A DNA stretch of 32,540 nucleotides from Planktotalea sp. (GTDB lineage Bacteria; Pseudomonadota; Alphaproteobacteria; Rhodobacterales; Rhodobacteraceae), in the NCBI RefSeq assembly GCF_018607965.1, contig NZ_JABBAM010000035.1, forward strand, positions 1 to 32,540, given 5' to 3'. Made by a program: the position numbers and the translations under genes. The notes beneath the pieces were generated by a model that saw only the letters and a list, made by a program, of their open reading frames with translations, was not told the DNA's origin and searched no databases. Shown here in pieces: positions 18,569 to 26,899 of this stretch (position 1 is the first letter of the stretch; the number at the start of each line of letters is the position of its first letter).

Positions 18569-21229
18569 ATGGCAAGTCTCAACGATATCCGCTCTACCTT
18601 TCTAAACTATTACGAAAAGCAGGGTCATGCGATCGTGCCATCGGGGCCGCTGGTGCCACGTAATGATCCAACCTTGCTTTTTGCCAACTCTGGTATGGTT
18701 CAATTTAAGAACCTGTTTACGGGTCTTGAAACGCGCGACTATGCCCGCGCAACAACATCGCAAAAATGTGTGCGTGCGGGTGGCAAACATAATGACCTCG
18801 ACAACGTGGGCTACACGGCGCGCCACCACACGTTTTTCGAAATGCTTGGGAACTTCAGCTTTGGTGACTATTTTAAGGCCGATGCGATCGCATTCGCTTG
18901 GGAATTACTGACCAAAGAATTCGGCATTCCAAAAGAAAAACTGCTGGTTACAGTCTATCATACAGACGAAGAAGCCGCTGATATTTGGAAGAAAGTTGCG
19001 GGCCTAAGCGATGATCGCATCATTCGTATCGCAACGGACGACAATTTCTGGCGTATGGGGCCAACAGGACCTTGTGGACCGTGTACCGAGATTTTCTATG
19101 ATCACGGCGAACACATCTGGGGCGGTATGCCCGGGACGCCTGAAGAAGACGGTGATCGCTTTATCGAGATCTGGAACATCGTTTTCATGCAGAACGAACA
19201 GTTCGAAGATGGCACGATGAAGCCGCTCGCAATGCAAAGCATTGATACGGGCATGGGGCTTGAGCGGGTGGGTGCGTTGTTGCAAGGCAAGCATGACAAT
19301 TATGACACGGATTTGATGCGCTCCTTGATCGAGGCCAGTGCCGATGCGACCAGCGTTGATCCAGACGGGGACGGCAAAACCCATCACCGTGTGATCGCGG
19401 ATCACTTGCGGTCCACGTCTTTTTTGATTGCCGATGGCGTGATGCCCTCTAATGACGGTCGCGGCTATGTGTTGCGCCGCATTATGCGCCGTGCGATGCG
19501 TCACGCGCATCTTTTGGGGGCGAGCGATCCGTTAATGCATCGTCTTGTACCGGCGCTTGTGCGTCAGATGGGCGGCGCGTTCCCAGAACTGGGCCAAGCT
19601 CAATCACTGATTGAAGAGACGCTCCACCTTGAGGAAAAGCGTTTCCGCCAGACACTAGAGCGAGGCTTGAAACTGCTGGACGACGAAGTTGCGGGCATGC
19701 CAGAGGGTGATGTGCTCTCGGGTGCATCCGCGTTCAAGCTGTATGACACGTTTGGCTTCCCAGTCGATTTGACCCAAGACGCGCTGCGCGAAAAGGGTCG
19801 TGAAGTTGACCTTGATGGTTTCAAAGCTGCGATGGATGCCCAAAAGGCGAAGGCGCGCGCGGCTTGGTCCGGCACCGGTGCCTCTGCGGAAAGCGCGATT
19901 TGGTTCGATATTGCGGACGCGCATGGTGCGACTGACTTCTTGGGCTATGACACAGAGAAAGCCGAAGGTCAGATTGCAACGCTTGTCATTGACGGTGCAG
20001 AATCGAAAAGTGCGAAGGCTGGTCAAGAGGTCCAGATCGTTCTGAACCAAACGCCATTCTATGCGGAAAGCGGCGGTCAGGTTGGCGACAAAGGTATCAT
20101 CACAACCGACACTGGTGTGGCGCATGTAACCGACACGAAGAAAAGCCAAGGCGTCTTTATTCATATTGCGATAGTGCAAACGGGCGAAATCAATAGTGGC
20201 AGTGCAGCGGTTCTGGATGTGGACCCTGCGCGTCGCACCGCGATCCGTGCGAACCACTCCGCGACGCACTTGCTGCACGAAGCCTTGCGCACGACCCTTG
20301 GGGACCGCGTTTCGCAAGGTGGGTCGCTTAACGGCGAAGACCGCATGCGCTTTGATTTCTCGCACAGCAAAGCGCTCAGTGCGGATGAGCTGAGCACGGT
20401 CGAAAAAGAAGTGAACGGCTATATTCGTCAGAATGCCACCGTTGAGACACGTATTATGACACCAGACGATGCGCGCGCAATTGGGGCGCAGGCCCTGTTC
20501 AGTGAAAAGTATGGCGACGAGGTCCGCGTTGTGTCCATGGGCACGCAAGCGGGCTCTGGCAAAGGCAGCAATGGTGAAACCTATTCGCTAGAGCTGTGTG
20601 GCGGCACGCATGTGCGCCAGACGGGTGACATCGGTGCGTTCGTGATCCTTGGTGATAGCGCGTCCAGTTCTGGCGTGCGCCGTATTGAGGCGCTGACGGG
20701 TCAGGCGGCCCTGGATCATTTGCGTGAGCAGGATCATCGCCTTGGCCAAGTGGCTGCAGACCTTAAGGCCCAAGCTGCAGATGTGCCTGCACGTGTGAAA
20801 GCGCTGCTGGATGAACGTAAAGCGCTGAGCAATGAAGTTGCGCAATTGCGTCGTGAATTGGCGATGTCTGGTGGGGCAGGGCAAGGTGGCGCTGAGCCTG
20901 AAGTCGTGAATGGGATCAAGTTCGTCGCGCAAGTTCTGACGGGTGTGTCGGGCAAGGATTTGCCCGCGCTGATGGACGAACATAAAACACGTATCGGGTC
21001 GGGTGCGATCTTGCTGATTTCAGATGCCGACGGCAAAGCAGCGGTCGCGGCAGGCGTGACGTCTGATTTAACGGGGACCATTTCTGCGAAAGATATCGTG
21101 AAAGCAGCCGTTGTTGAGCTTGGCGGTAAAGGCGGCGGTGGACGTGAAGACATGGCGCAAGGCGGCGGCAAGGACGCTAGCAATGCGGACGGCGCGATTG
21201 CGGCCGCGAAAAAGATATTGGAGGGATAG
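18569..21229 (+). CDS. alaS: Alanyl-tRNA synthetase
   Basis: AlaS charges tRNA-Ala and edits mischarged Ser and Gly. From the ATG at 18569 ([20 protein letters not shown]) it has 886 residues, the usual length. The class II catalytic core includes [33 protein letters not shown] and WNIVFMQ. The editing domain has the zinc-site motifs [13 protein letters not shown] and [15 protein letters not shown]. The C-terminal domain contains a helical stretch ([20 protein letters not shown]) and a Gly-rich segment [21 protein letters not shown] longer frame opens at TTG 18476, but it starts right after the recA terminator and the N-terminal extension is not family-like. The DUF1330 gene follows after 3 bases. 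Confidence 0.97.
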   Translation: MASLNDIRSTFLNYYEKQGHAIVPSGPLVPRNDPTLLFANSGMVQFKNLFTGLETRDYARATTSQKCVRAGGKHNDLDNVGYTARHHTFFEMLGNFSFGDYFKADAIAFAWELLTKEFGIPKEKLLVTVYHTDEEAADIWKKVAGLSDDRIIRIATDDNFWRMGPTGPCGPCTEIFYDHGEHIWGGMPGTPEEDGDRFIEIWNIVFMQNEQFEDGTMKPLAMQSIDTGMGLERVGALLQGKHDNYDTDLMRSLIEASADATSVDPDGDGKTHHRVIADHLRSTSFLIADGVMPSNDGRGYVLRRIMRRAMRHAHLLGASDPLMHRLVPALVRQMGGAFPELGQAQSLIEETLHLEEKRFRQTLERGLKLLDDEVAGMPEGDVLSGASAFKLYDTFGFPVDLTQDALREKGREVDLDGFKAAMDAQKAKARAAWSGTGASAESAIWFDIADAHGATDFLGYDTEKAEGQIATLVIDGAESKSAKAGQEVQIVLNQTPFYAESGGQVGDKGIITTDTGVAHVTDTKKSQGVFIHIAIVQTGEINSGSAAVLDVDPARRTAIRANHSATHLLHEALRTTLGDRVSQGGSLNGEDRMRFDFSHSKALSADELSTVEKEVNGYIRQNATVETRIMTPDDARAIGAQALFSEKYGDEVRVVSMGTQAGSGKGSNGETYSLELCGGTHVRQTGDIGAFVILGDSASSSGVRRIEALTGQAALDHLREQDHRLGQVAADLKAQAADVPARVKALLDERKALSNEVAQLRRELAMSGGAGQGGAEPEVVNGIKFVAQVLTGVSGKDLPALMDEHKTRIGSGAILLISDADGKAAVAAGVTSDLTGTISAKDIVKAAVVELGGKGGGGREDMAQGGGKDASNADGAIAAAKKILEG

Positions 21230-21232
21230 ACA

Positions 21233-21526
21233 ATGCCAACAGCACTTTGGATTGCTAACGTTCATGTGACAGATGAGACGTCCTACAGTGAGTACGCCTC
21301 GCGCGCGACGGGTGCGATTGCGGATCATGGTGGCGTGTTTCTAGCGCGTGCTGGCAAACATGAGCAACTTGAGGGGCGAGACCGCAAACGCAACGTCGTG
21401 GCGCGCTTTCCATCGCTACAGGCAGCACATGATTGCTATCATTCGGATGCTTATCAAGCCGCACTTGATTTTGCGCGTAACGCCTCAGAGCGTGATTTAG
21501 TGATCGTGGAAGAAGCTGACGTCTAG
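21233..21526 (+). CDS. DUF1330 family protein
   Basis: A 97-residue protein with the DUF1330 pattern: ALWIANVHVTDETSYSEYAS at the start, GGVFLARAGKHEQLEG in the middle, and VVARFPSLQAAHDCYHSDAY followed by DLVIVEE. This is a small ferredoxin-like alpha/beta dimer fold. Biochemical function is not established for the family. It begins 3 bases after the alaS stop with GGAGGG overlapping the alaS end as ribosome-binding site, so it is co-transcribed with and probably translationally linked to alaS. A strong terminator follows. Confidence 0.88.
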   Translation: MPTALWIANVHVTDETSYSEYASRATGAIADHGGVFLARAGKHEQLEGRDRKRNVVARFPSLQAAHDCYHSDAYQAALDFARNASERDLVIVEEADV

Positions 21527-21553
21527 GCTGCAATCCGCTTGTGAAAATGACGC

Positions 21554-21581
21554 ACACTGGCAGATCTCTGCCGGTGTTTTT
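21554..21581 (+). terminator. Rho-independent terminator of the alaS-DUF1330 operon
   Basis: ACACTGGCAG and CTGCCGGTGT pair in a 10-bp stem (one G-U) around ATCT, followed directly by a run of five T. It lies 27 bases after the DUF1330 stop. Confidence 0.87.
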
Positions 21582-21932
21582 GTTTCCAACACTGATCACT
21601 CGCCTGTGTGCACCTGAATGTGAAAGGGTCGTGTTGTGTATAACCTTGCAAAAAGAACGTCGATTCGGCTTGGTGATTCCTCAGTTCCCCTGAAAAAAGT
21701 AAACAATCCCAAGTAGGTAACCCGATTGTTTCCTCAAGGGAATTAGTGTGCATTGTTTTGGGATATCCCCTGTGAATAAAACTGGTGTTCAAAAATACAA
21801 AAACGAGGGAAAACAAGTAAAATAAGGGGTTTTGGTTAATCACGTTCAGAAGAAGGCGGAATTACCTATGGCTGCTAAGGATGCCGATGCGTTAGATTTT
21901 TAACACGTGAAGGTTAACCTGGAGGATATTTC
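21582..21932 (+). promoter_or_regulatory. Long leader/promoter region of the small secreted protein gene, with two dyads
   Basis: No gene is supported in these 351 bases; an open minus-strand frame across part of it has no family-like features. Two symmetric elements stand out. AAACAATC (21701-21708) and GATTGTTT (21724-21731) form a perfect 8-bp inverted repeat with 15 bases between. GGGATATCCC (21760-21769) is a perfect 10-bp palindrome. An 11-codon frame (MAAKDADALDF) at 21868-21903 precedes the GGAGG ribosome-binding site (21921-21925) of the secreted protein. The dyads may be operators or leader structures; no regulator is identified. Confidence 0.4.
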
Positions 21933-22205
21933 ATGAAGAAGACACTTATTTCCGCAGTAGTCGCAGCTGTAGCATTTGCAGCACCAGCAATGGCTTGGGA
22001 AGGCAAAACAGTAGCTTGCTACGACAAGCACCTGGTTTCTGCTAAGTACTGAGTAGCTAAGGTTCTCGTTAAAGCTGGCAAGAAGCAGTATGAGCACCGC
22101 AATGGTCGCATCGAGCTGGTTTCTTACCCACCTGTATACCGTCAAGTCGCGACACTTAAGACAGGTTCCCACTATGTTATGAAGCAGGTTAAGTGCCATC
22201 ACTAA
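21933..22205 (+). pseudogene. Small secreted protein with an in-frame TGA
   Basis: From an ATG preceded by GGAGG, 91 codons run to TAA at 22203, interrupted only by TGA at codon 40 (22050-22052). The start is a clear signal peptide (MKKTLISAVVAAVAFAAPAMA, cleavage after AMA), and the mature part begins WEGKTVACYDKHLVSAKY. After the TGA the same frame stays coherent: VAKVLVKAGKKQYEHRNGR, IELVSYPPVYRQVATLKTGS, ending VKCHH. Two Cys remain (one each side of the stop). Codons are strongly biased (TAC, AAG, GCT, GGT, GTT), as in highly expressed genes. The product would be periplasmic or exported, function unknown. As read, translation ends after 39 residues, leaving only 18 mature residues. Recent nonsense mutation, sequencing error or read-through are the options. 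Confidence 0.7.
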
Positions 22206-22260
22206 GCGGCCTTAATTGAATGCGCTGGCGTCATTTACGCCGCGCGTTTACCCCAAAATA

Positions 22261-22294
22261 AAAAGCGCGGTGGGACTTATCCTACCGCGCTTTT
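22261..22294. terminator. Bidirectional terminator between the secreted protein gene and typA
   Basis: A 15-bp stem (22261-22275 with 22280-22294; one G-U pair) closes a CTTA loop. It has AAAA on its left flank and TTTT on its right, so it can stop transcription in both directions. It lies between two convergent genes, 55 bases after one stop and 27 after the other. Confidence 0.88.
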
Positions 22295-22321
22295 CTGATT
22301 TCTGAATGTAAACTTTAACGC

Positions 22322-24142
22322 TTATGAGCTGCGCGAATGACGCTTGCGCTCATGTGGGTCCAAGTAGCGCTTACGCAGGCGGATCGCATTTGGTGTGACT
22401 TCCACCAATTCGTCGTCGTTGATATACGCAATCGCTTCTTCAAGGCTCAGCGTCACAGGCGTTGTCAAACGAACAGCTTCGTCTGTGCCAGAGGCACGAA
22501 CGTTGGTTAGTTTCTTACCCTTCAACGGGTTCACCTCAAGATCGTTCTCGCGGCTGTGCTCACCAATGATCATACCAGTGTACAGATCAACCTGTGGGCC
22601 GATGAACATCTTGCCACGGCTTTCCAAGTTCCAAAGCGCGTAAGAAACGGATTGACCGCTTTCCATCGACAACAAAACGCCAGCACGACGACCAGGGATT
22701 GGGCCTTTGTGCTCGGCCCAACCGTGGAAAACACGGTTCAGAACGCCAGTACCGCGTGTGTCTGTCAGGAATTCACCGTGATAACCGATAAGGCCACGTG
22801 AGGGCACGTTCAGGATGATACGGGTCTTGCCAGCGCCAGCAGGGCGCATTTCGACCAGATCGCCTTTACGTGCGCCTGTCAGCTTTTCGATTACAACGCC
22901 TGAATATTCGTCATCAACGTCGATTGTCGCTTCTTCGACAGGCTCCATACGTTCGCCGTTGGGGCCTTCTTTCATGATTACCTGTGGACGCGAGATTGAT
23001 AGTTCGAAACCCTCACGACGCATGTTTTCAATCAAAACACCCATCTGGAGTTCGCCGCGGCCAGAAACCTCAAACGCGTCACCACCGGGGGTGTCAGCGA
23101 TCTTAATCGCAACGTTGGATTCGGCTTCTTTGTGCAGACGGTCACGAATAACGCGCGACTGAACTTTTTTACCATCGCGGCCAGCCAGCGGGCTGTCGTT
23201 GATGCCAAAGGTCACTGTAATGGTGGGCGGATCGATCGGTTGTGCGGGCAGGGCCGTGTCAACAGCCAAAGCACAGATCGTGTCCGCAACAGTCGCTTTG
23301 GACATGCCTGCGATGGAAACAATATCACCGGAAATAGCTTCTTCAACATCTTGCTGTGCAAGGCCACGGAACGCTTGGATACGTGTCACGCGGAACTGCT
23401 CGATCTTTTGACCAATACGGCTAAGCGCCTGAACGGTTGCACCAACCTTCAGTTTGCCGCTCTCAACACGGCCAGTTAGCAAACGACCAACAAAAGGGTC
23501 TGCCCCAAGCGTTGTCGCCAACATACTGAAATCTTCGTCTTGGCGCGCAATTTGTGTCGGGCGCGGAACGTGGTTCACAATGAGATCGAACATCGCTGTC
23601 AAATCTTTGCGTGGACCGTCGAGTTCGTTATCGGCCCAACCGTTACGACCAGAGGCATACATGTGTGGGAAATCGAGTTGGTCGTCATTCGCATCCAAAG
23701 ACGCGAAAAGGTCGAAACATTCGTCCAACGCACGATCAGGCTCGGCATCGCCTTTGTCTACTTTGTTCAACACAACGATTGGACGCAGACCCAAAGCAAG
23801 CGCTTTAGACGTCACGAACTTTGTTTGTGGCATCGGGCCTTCAGCCGCGTCGACCAGCAAAACAACACCGTCAACCATGGACAGGATACGCTCAACTTCG
23901 CCGCCAAAATCGGCGTGACCAGGCGTGTCCACGATGTTGATACGTGTGCCTTTCCACTCAACAGACGTTGGCTTGGCGAAAATCGTAATGCCGCGTTCGC
24001 GCTCAATGTCGTTGTTGTCCATGGCACGCTCGGCCACAGCTTGGTTTTCACGGAACGCGCCGGATTGCTTTAGAAGTTCGTCCACAAGCGTCGTTTTGCC
24101 GTGGTCAACGTGTGCGATAATCGCAATATTGCGAAGGTCCAT
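22322..24142 (-). CDS. typA: Ribosome-associated translational GTPase TypA/BipA
   Basis: TypA/BipA is an EF-G-like GTPase that binds the 70S ribosome and helps 50S assembly and stress adaptation. The 606-residue protein shows G1 [11 protein letters not shown]2 [11 protein letters not shown]3 [14 protein letters not shown] and G4 NKVDKGDA, then the EF-Tu-like beta barrel, the EF-G-like domains III and V ([20 protein letters not shown]), and the family-specific C-terminal domain ([20 protein letters not shown] and the basic end [19 protein letters not shown]). The length and motifs are canonical. It lies downstream of the MttB-like gene on the same strand, but a terminator-like hairpin separates them. 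Confidence 0.97.
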   Translation of the reverse strand: MDLRNIAIIAHVDHGKTTLVDELLKQSGAFRENQAVAERAMDNNDIERERGITIFAKPTSVEWKGTRINIVDTPGHADFGGEVERILSMVDGVVLLVDAAEGPMPQTKFVTSKALALGLRPIVVLNKVDKGDAEPDRALDECFDLFASLDANDDQLDFPHMYASGRNGWADNELDGPRKDLTAMFDLIVNHVPRPTQIARQDEDFSMLATTLGADPFVGRLLTGRVESGKLKVGATVQALSRIGQKIEQFRVTRIQAFRGLAQQDVEEAISGDIVSIAGMSKATVADTICALAVDTALPAQPIDPPTITVTFGINDSPLAGRDGKKVQSRVIRDRLHKEAESNVAIKIADTPGGDAFEVSGRGELQMGVLIENMRREGFELSISRPQVIMKEGPNGERMEPVEEATIDVDDEYSGVVIEKLTGARKGDLVEMRPAGAGKTRIILNVPSRGLIGYHGEFLTDTRGTGVLNRVFHGWAEHKGPIPGRRAGVLLSMESGQSVSYALWNLESRGKMFIGPQVDLYTGMIIGEHSRENDLEVNPLKGKKLTNVRASGTDEAVRLTTPVTLSLEEAIAYINDDELVEVTPNAIRLRKRYLDPHERKRHSRSS

Positions 24143-24207
24143 TGTATACTGCCTTTAACTGAGTTGGGCCTCCGTTATAGGCGTCGCCCTTAAAAGGCCA
24201 GCAAAAT

Positions 24208-24233
24208 AGCGCGACATGCTTAAATGCCGCGCT
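24208..24233 (-). terminator. Terminator-like hairpin after the MttB-like gene
   Basis: Read on the minus strand, AGCGCGGCAT and ATGTCGCGCT (one mismatch) flank a 6-base loop and are followed by ATTTTG. It lies 32 bases after the stop of the MttB-like gene and 65 before the typA start, so typA probably has its own promoter. Confidence 0.6.
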
Positions 24234-24265
24234 AATGATGGCTTCATCTTGCCGATTGGTTCAAA

Positions 24266-25807
24266 TTACGCAGGTAAATAAATGTTAAATTGCGCACGTA
24301 TTGCACTGTCTAAGGTTGCATCGAATCTGGCATTTGAACGCGTGGCAAGAATCTCTTGTTTGCGCGCCTTGGCTTTTTCAACCAAAACTGGCTTGCCGAG
24401 TTCGACCCATTCCTTGGGCGAGGTCCGATCCCCCAAGGTTGGATACACGTGATCCGTTTGCATCCGACCCAGTGTTGCATCGGTGCCCAAATAGTGATTT
24501 GGCCCGCCCATGCACACGGCTGCAATTTGATCCAGCGCGAGGGTTTCGTCGTTCACTTCGATCCCGCGCACACAGCGCATTGCTTGGCCGATCAGGTCAT
24601 CGCTAAGGATAAGGCTTTCGTGGCAAAAGCCCAAGAGCGACGAATGCATACCAGCTGCTTCGTATACCATGTTTAAACCAGACAGACCTGCCATGACGTT
24701 GGAACACATCTGTTCCCATCCGGCCTGCATGTCCGGCATTTTGGAATCTGATGCGCCACCCGCCGCACCACCCGGCACGTCGTAAAACGCATGCATTTGC
24801 GCACAGCCCGCGCTTAGTAGCGCCTGTTCGCCTGATCCTACCGACATTGCGCCCGTGCGCAGATCAAGGCCGAAAGGCCATGTGCCAAAGACCGCAGGAT
24901 GGCCGGGGACGATTGCGTTCACATAAACCAGACCCGCAAGGCACTCTGCTGTCGCTTGGGTGATCGCGCCCGCAATTGTCGAAGGTGCTGTCGCGCCCGC
25001 CATGCCCGCAGACAAGAGCAAGACAGGCATACCGCCTTTGATGCAGGCCTCCATGACTTCGCAGGCCTCCGTCGCAAATTTCATTGGTGGAACGACAAAA
25101 CAGTTGGAATTGGACAAAAACGGACGCTCGCGCCATTTATCTTCACCACCTGCAATTTTGTGCAGCATTTCAAGCGCGTGGGGCACAAAGCTGGGTTCGG
25201 TAAAGGACGTTCCAATATGTTTGTTCGTCCCGCTGGTGCAGGCGTAGATCGTGTTCAAATCCATTTCCAGATTGTCGGAAATATCGCGCGCCACCATGGG
25301 GCGCTGCACAAAGTTAATATTGTCGAGCACATCACAAATACGCGCGGCATCGTGCAAGTCTTGGATAGTTGACTCGCGGTAGGCATGGCCCTCAACATCG
25401 ACCATATGAACTGCTGCACCCGCAGTGCCGTAGTGGACGCGCTGTCCTGACAGATCGAGGTCGTTTTTGCCGTCACGACTGAACAAAACCACATCGCGGT
25501 TGGCTTTGGCCAAAGCATCCTCAACTAAGGCGCGCGGGAAACGGATGCGACCATCATCGCCCAAGATCGCGCCAGCGCCCGTTAGGATTTTAACGCCGGA
25601 GGGTGGCGCATCTGCTAGCCCAATTGTCTCTAACGCGGTTAATGCAGCTTGATGGATTTTTTCCACATCCATGTCGCTAAGGGGTTTGTACTGACCGCCC
25701 TCCATGCCGGCCCGAATAGGGCGCATGTGGTCGGGTAATTTATTGGAACGTGCTTCGCGGCGTGCATTGCGTCCACCAGAGCGGCGGGATGGGGTTTGAT
25801 CGTTCAT
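24266..25807 (-). CDS. MttB-superfamily corrinoid-dependent methyltransferase (non-pyrrolysine)
   Basis: A 513-residue protein of the trimethylamine methyltransferase (MttB) superfamily, barrel enzymes that transfer a methyl group from a methylated amine to a corrinoid protein. Visible blocks: the basic N-terminus RRSGGRNARREARSNK, IHQAALTALETIGLADAPPS, VHYGTAGAAVHMVDVEG, NINFVQRPMVARDI, VPPMKFATEACEVME, PVLLLSAGMAGATAP, FGTWPFGLDLRTGAMSVGSG, GGAAGGASDSKMPDMQAGWE and MGGPNHYLGTDATLGRMQTD. True MttB has an in-frame UAG (pyrrolysine) in the late barrel; here the frame has no internal stop, so it belongs with the glycine betaine/carnitine/proline betaine-type enzymes. Substrate is unknown. The ATG at 25807 fits the family N-terminus but lacks a clear ribosome-binding site. 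The leader is highly structured. No corrinoid protein gene is adjacent. Confidence 0.88.
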   Translation of the reverse strand: MNDQTPSRRSGGRNARREARSNKLPDHMRPIRAGMEGGQYKPLSDMDVEKIHQAALTALETIGLADAPPSGVKILTGAGAILGDDGRIRFPRALVEDALAKANRDVVLFSRDGKNDLDLSGQRVHYGTAGAAVHMVDVEGHAYRESTIQDLHDAARICDVLDNINFVQRPMVARDISDNLEMDLNTIYACTSGTNKHIGTSFTEPSFVPHALEMLHKIAGGEDKWRERPFLSNSNCFVVPPMKFATEACEVMEACIKGGMPVLLLSAGMAGATAPSTIAGAITQATAECLAGLVYVNAIVPGHPAVFGTWPFGLDLRTGAMSVGSGEQALLSAGCAQMHAFYDVPGGAAGGASDSKMPDMQAGWEQMCSNVMAGLSGLNMVYEAAGMHSSLLGFCHESLILSDDLIGQAMRCVRGIEVNDETLALDQIAAVCMGGPNHYLGTDATLGRMQTDHVYPTLGDRTSPKEWVELGKPVLVEKAKARKQEILATRSNARFDATLDSAIRAQFNIYLPA

Positions 25808-25820
25808 TGTGGCGTGCTTT

Positions 25821-25898
25821 CGATTGGAGCTAAGGAAGGGGGTGAAAACCGTCCTTAGGGACGCCCCCGTGCGGCACGTCCGCGCCGCGCTCCAATCG
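25821..25898 (-). promoter_or_regulatory. Structured 5' leader of the MttB-like gene (candidate cis-regulatory RNA)
   Basis: On the minus strand the leader can fold as a three-way junction ending 13 bases before the ATG. P1 is a perfect 10-bp stem, CGATTGGAGC (25898-25889) with GCTCCAATCG (25830-25821). P2 is GCGGC (25888-25884) with GCCGC (25875-25871). P3 is GGGGG (25868-25864) with CCCCC (25842-25838), stacked on CGTCC-CTAA-GGACG (25863-25850), with a 7-base bulge GTTTTCA. A further hairpin TCACGC/GCGTGA lies just upstream (about 25896-25913). I match it to no known riboswitch class. It might instead be chance pairing in GC-rich DNA. Confidence 0.5.
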
Positions 25899-25940
25899 TC
25901 ACGCGTGTCAGCGTGAGTTTCCAAATCTTGTCTGCCAAGC

Positions 25941-25974
25941 CCGTTCTCCCAGACGATATCTGAGTTGAGAACGG
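25941..25974. repeat. 8-bp inverted repeat between the TPM gene and the MttB-like gene
   Basis: CCGTTCTC and GAGAACGG are perfect inverted copies separated by 18 bases, in the gap upstream of the MttB-like gene and 50 bases beyond the TPM gene stop. It could be an operator for the first or a 3' hairpin of the second; neither strand shows a proper T-run. Confidence 0.35.
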
Positions 25975-26023
25975 ATTTATGCGTGATTCTGCGCCAATTG
26001 CGACGTGGCGTCGTTTTCAGGCG

Positions 26024-26851
26024 TTACCACTTACCGCTTGCACCACCACCGCTTGAGGAACCACCACCAAAGCTAGAGCTCGACTTCGACGTGCTTATCC
26101 TTGAAATAGTGTAGGGGACAACATCGCGGTATGTGCAATTTGAGCAGGTGGTAATCATATCGCCATCACCCGCGGTCATTTTCGTCGCTTTCGTTTTCAC
26201 GTGCCGCGTGCGGTCCAGATGGCGCTGGCCACATTCGGGGCACTTCTTCATTTTCACGAATTTATCTTTAAAGACCAGCGCACCGATCCCGCCAAAAACG
26301 GCAACCACAATGGCCCAAACCCAGTTGTTTGTTCCGCTGCCCGTAGGTGCATCTTCCCCCGCAAGAAACGGTGTCACGATCGTATCAATTGTATCGGTGA
26401 CACCCGCCTCAATGCCGTCTTGATAACGATCTTCCTTGAATGCAGGCATGAAAGAGCGGTCAATCACGCGGGCCGTCGTGCGATCCCAATCGCGCCCAAA
26501 GCCATCCCCCAATTCAATGTGCATCGCGCGATCTGTGCGCAGCACCATGACAAGCACGCCATCATTGCTGGTCTTATTGCCAATGCCCCACTCGTTGAAC
26601 AAACCTGTTGCGAAGGCTTCCAATGTTTGATCAGGCGCGAACATGTCTTGGCGCGACAATGTGAGAACGGTCATTTCAACGCCTGTGTCTTTTTTCAACT
26701 CTTCCAATTGGGTGATCAAACGCGCCTCTGAGGCATCATCCAAAAGACCGGCGTAGTCATTTACAGTGGTTGAATTATAGTCGGGATAGGATTGTGCCAA
26801 TGCGCTGGTTGCGGACACAAGAAATGCGAAAATTGCTAAAAAACGGGTCAT
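26024..26851 (-). CDS. TPM-domain (YgcG-type) membrane protein with zinc ribbon and Ser/Gly-rich tail
   Basis: A 275-residue protein. Residues 1-19 form a signal peptide (FLAIFAFLVSATSALA), followed by a TPM domain (about 22-165) with VNDYAGLLDDASEARLITQL, TGVEMTVLTLS, LFNEWGIGNKTSNDGVLVMV and MHIELGDGFGRDW. One membrane helix follows (WVWAIVVAVFGGIGALVF), then a cytoplasmic four-Cys zinc-ribbon-like segment (CPECGQRH ... CSNCTYR), and a low-complexity Ser/Gly tail ending GGGASGKW. The TPM domain would sit in the periplasm. TPM proteins include a plant photosystem repair phosphatase, but bacterial roles are unclear. It ends 216 bases before the MttB-like start and shares its strand with its neighbours. 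Confidence 0.88.
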   Translation of the reverse strand: MTRFLAIFAFLVSATSALAQSYPDYNSTTVNDYAGLLDDASEARLITQLEELKKDTGVEMTVLTLSRQDMFAPDQTLEAFATGLFNEWGIGNKTSNDGVLVMVLRTDRAMHIELGDGFGRDWDRTTARVIDRSFMPAFKEDRYQDGIEAGVTDTIDTIVTPFLAGEDAPTGSGTNNWVWAIVVAVFGGIGALVFKDKFVKMKKCPECGQRHLDRTRHVKTKATKMTAGDGDMITTCSNCTYRDVVPYTISRISTSKSSSSFGGGSSSGGGASGKW

Positions 26852-26899
26852 AAAATGGATTTTCTTAACTTGAATGGACCTAGGTTACCTTAGTTTCCT

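Noticed and set aside
21523-21843. 106-codon minus-strand frame opposite the DUF1330 terminator region
   Set aside because: It crosses a strong terminator hairpin, has no family-like features and lacks a ribosome-binding site.
21868-21903. Eleven-codon frame (MAAKDADALDF) as a leader peptide
   Set aside because: The codons look well used, but the ribosome-binding site is poorly spaced and there is no attenuator-like structure after it; too little evidence for a gene call.
22050-22052. Selenocysteine codon in the small secreted protein
   Set aside because: No bacterial SECIS-like hairpin immediately follows the TGA and the flanking residues do not resemble a redox-active Cys site; a nonsense mutation or read error is simpler.
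24266-25807. Pyrrolysine (UAG) in the MttB-like gene
   Set aside because: The frame has no internal stop from start to end, and no pyl genes are visible in the window.
25808-25920. Glycine, SAM/SAH or cobalamin riboswitch in the MttB-like leader
   Set aside because: The conserved cores I know for these classes are not present; the CCTAAGG loop resembles a glycine-aptamer piece only superficially and the partner motif is missing.
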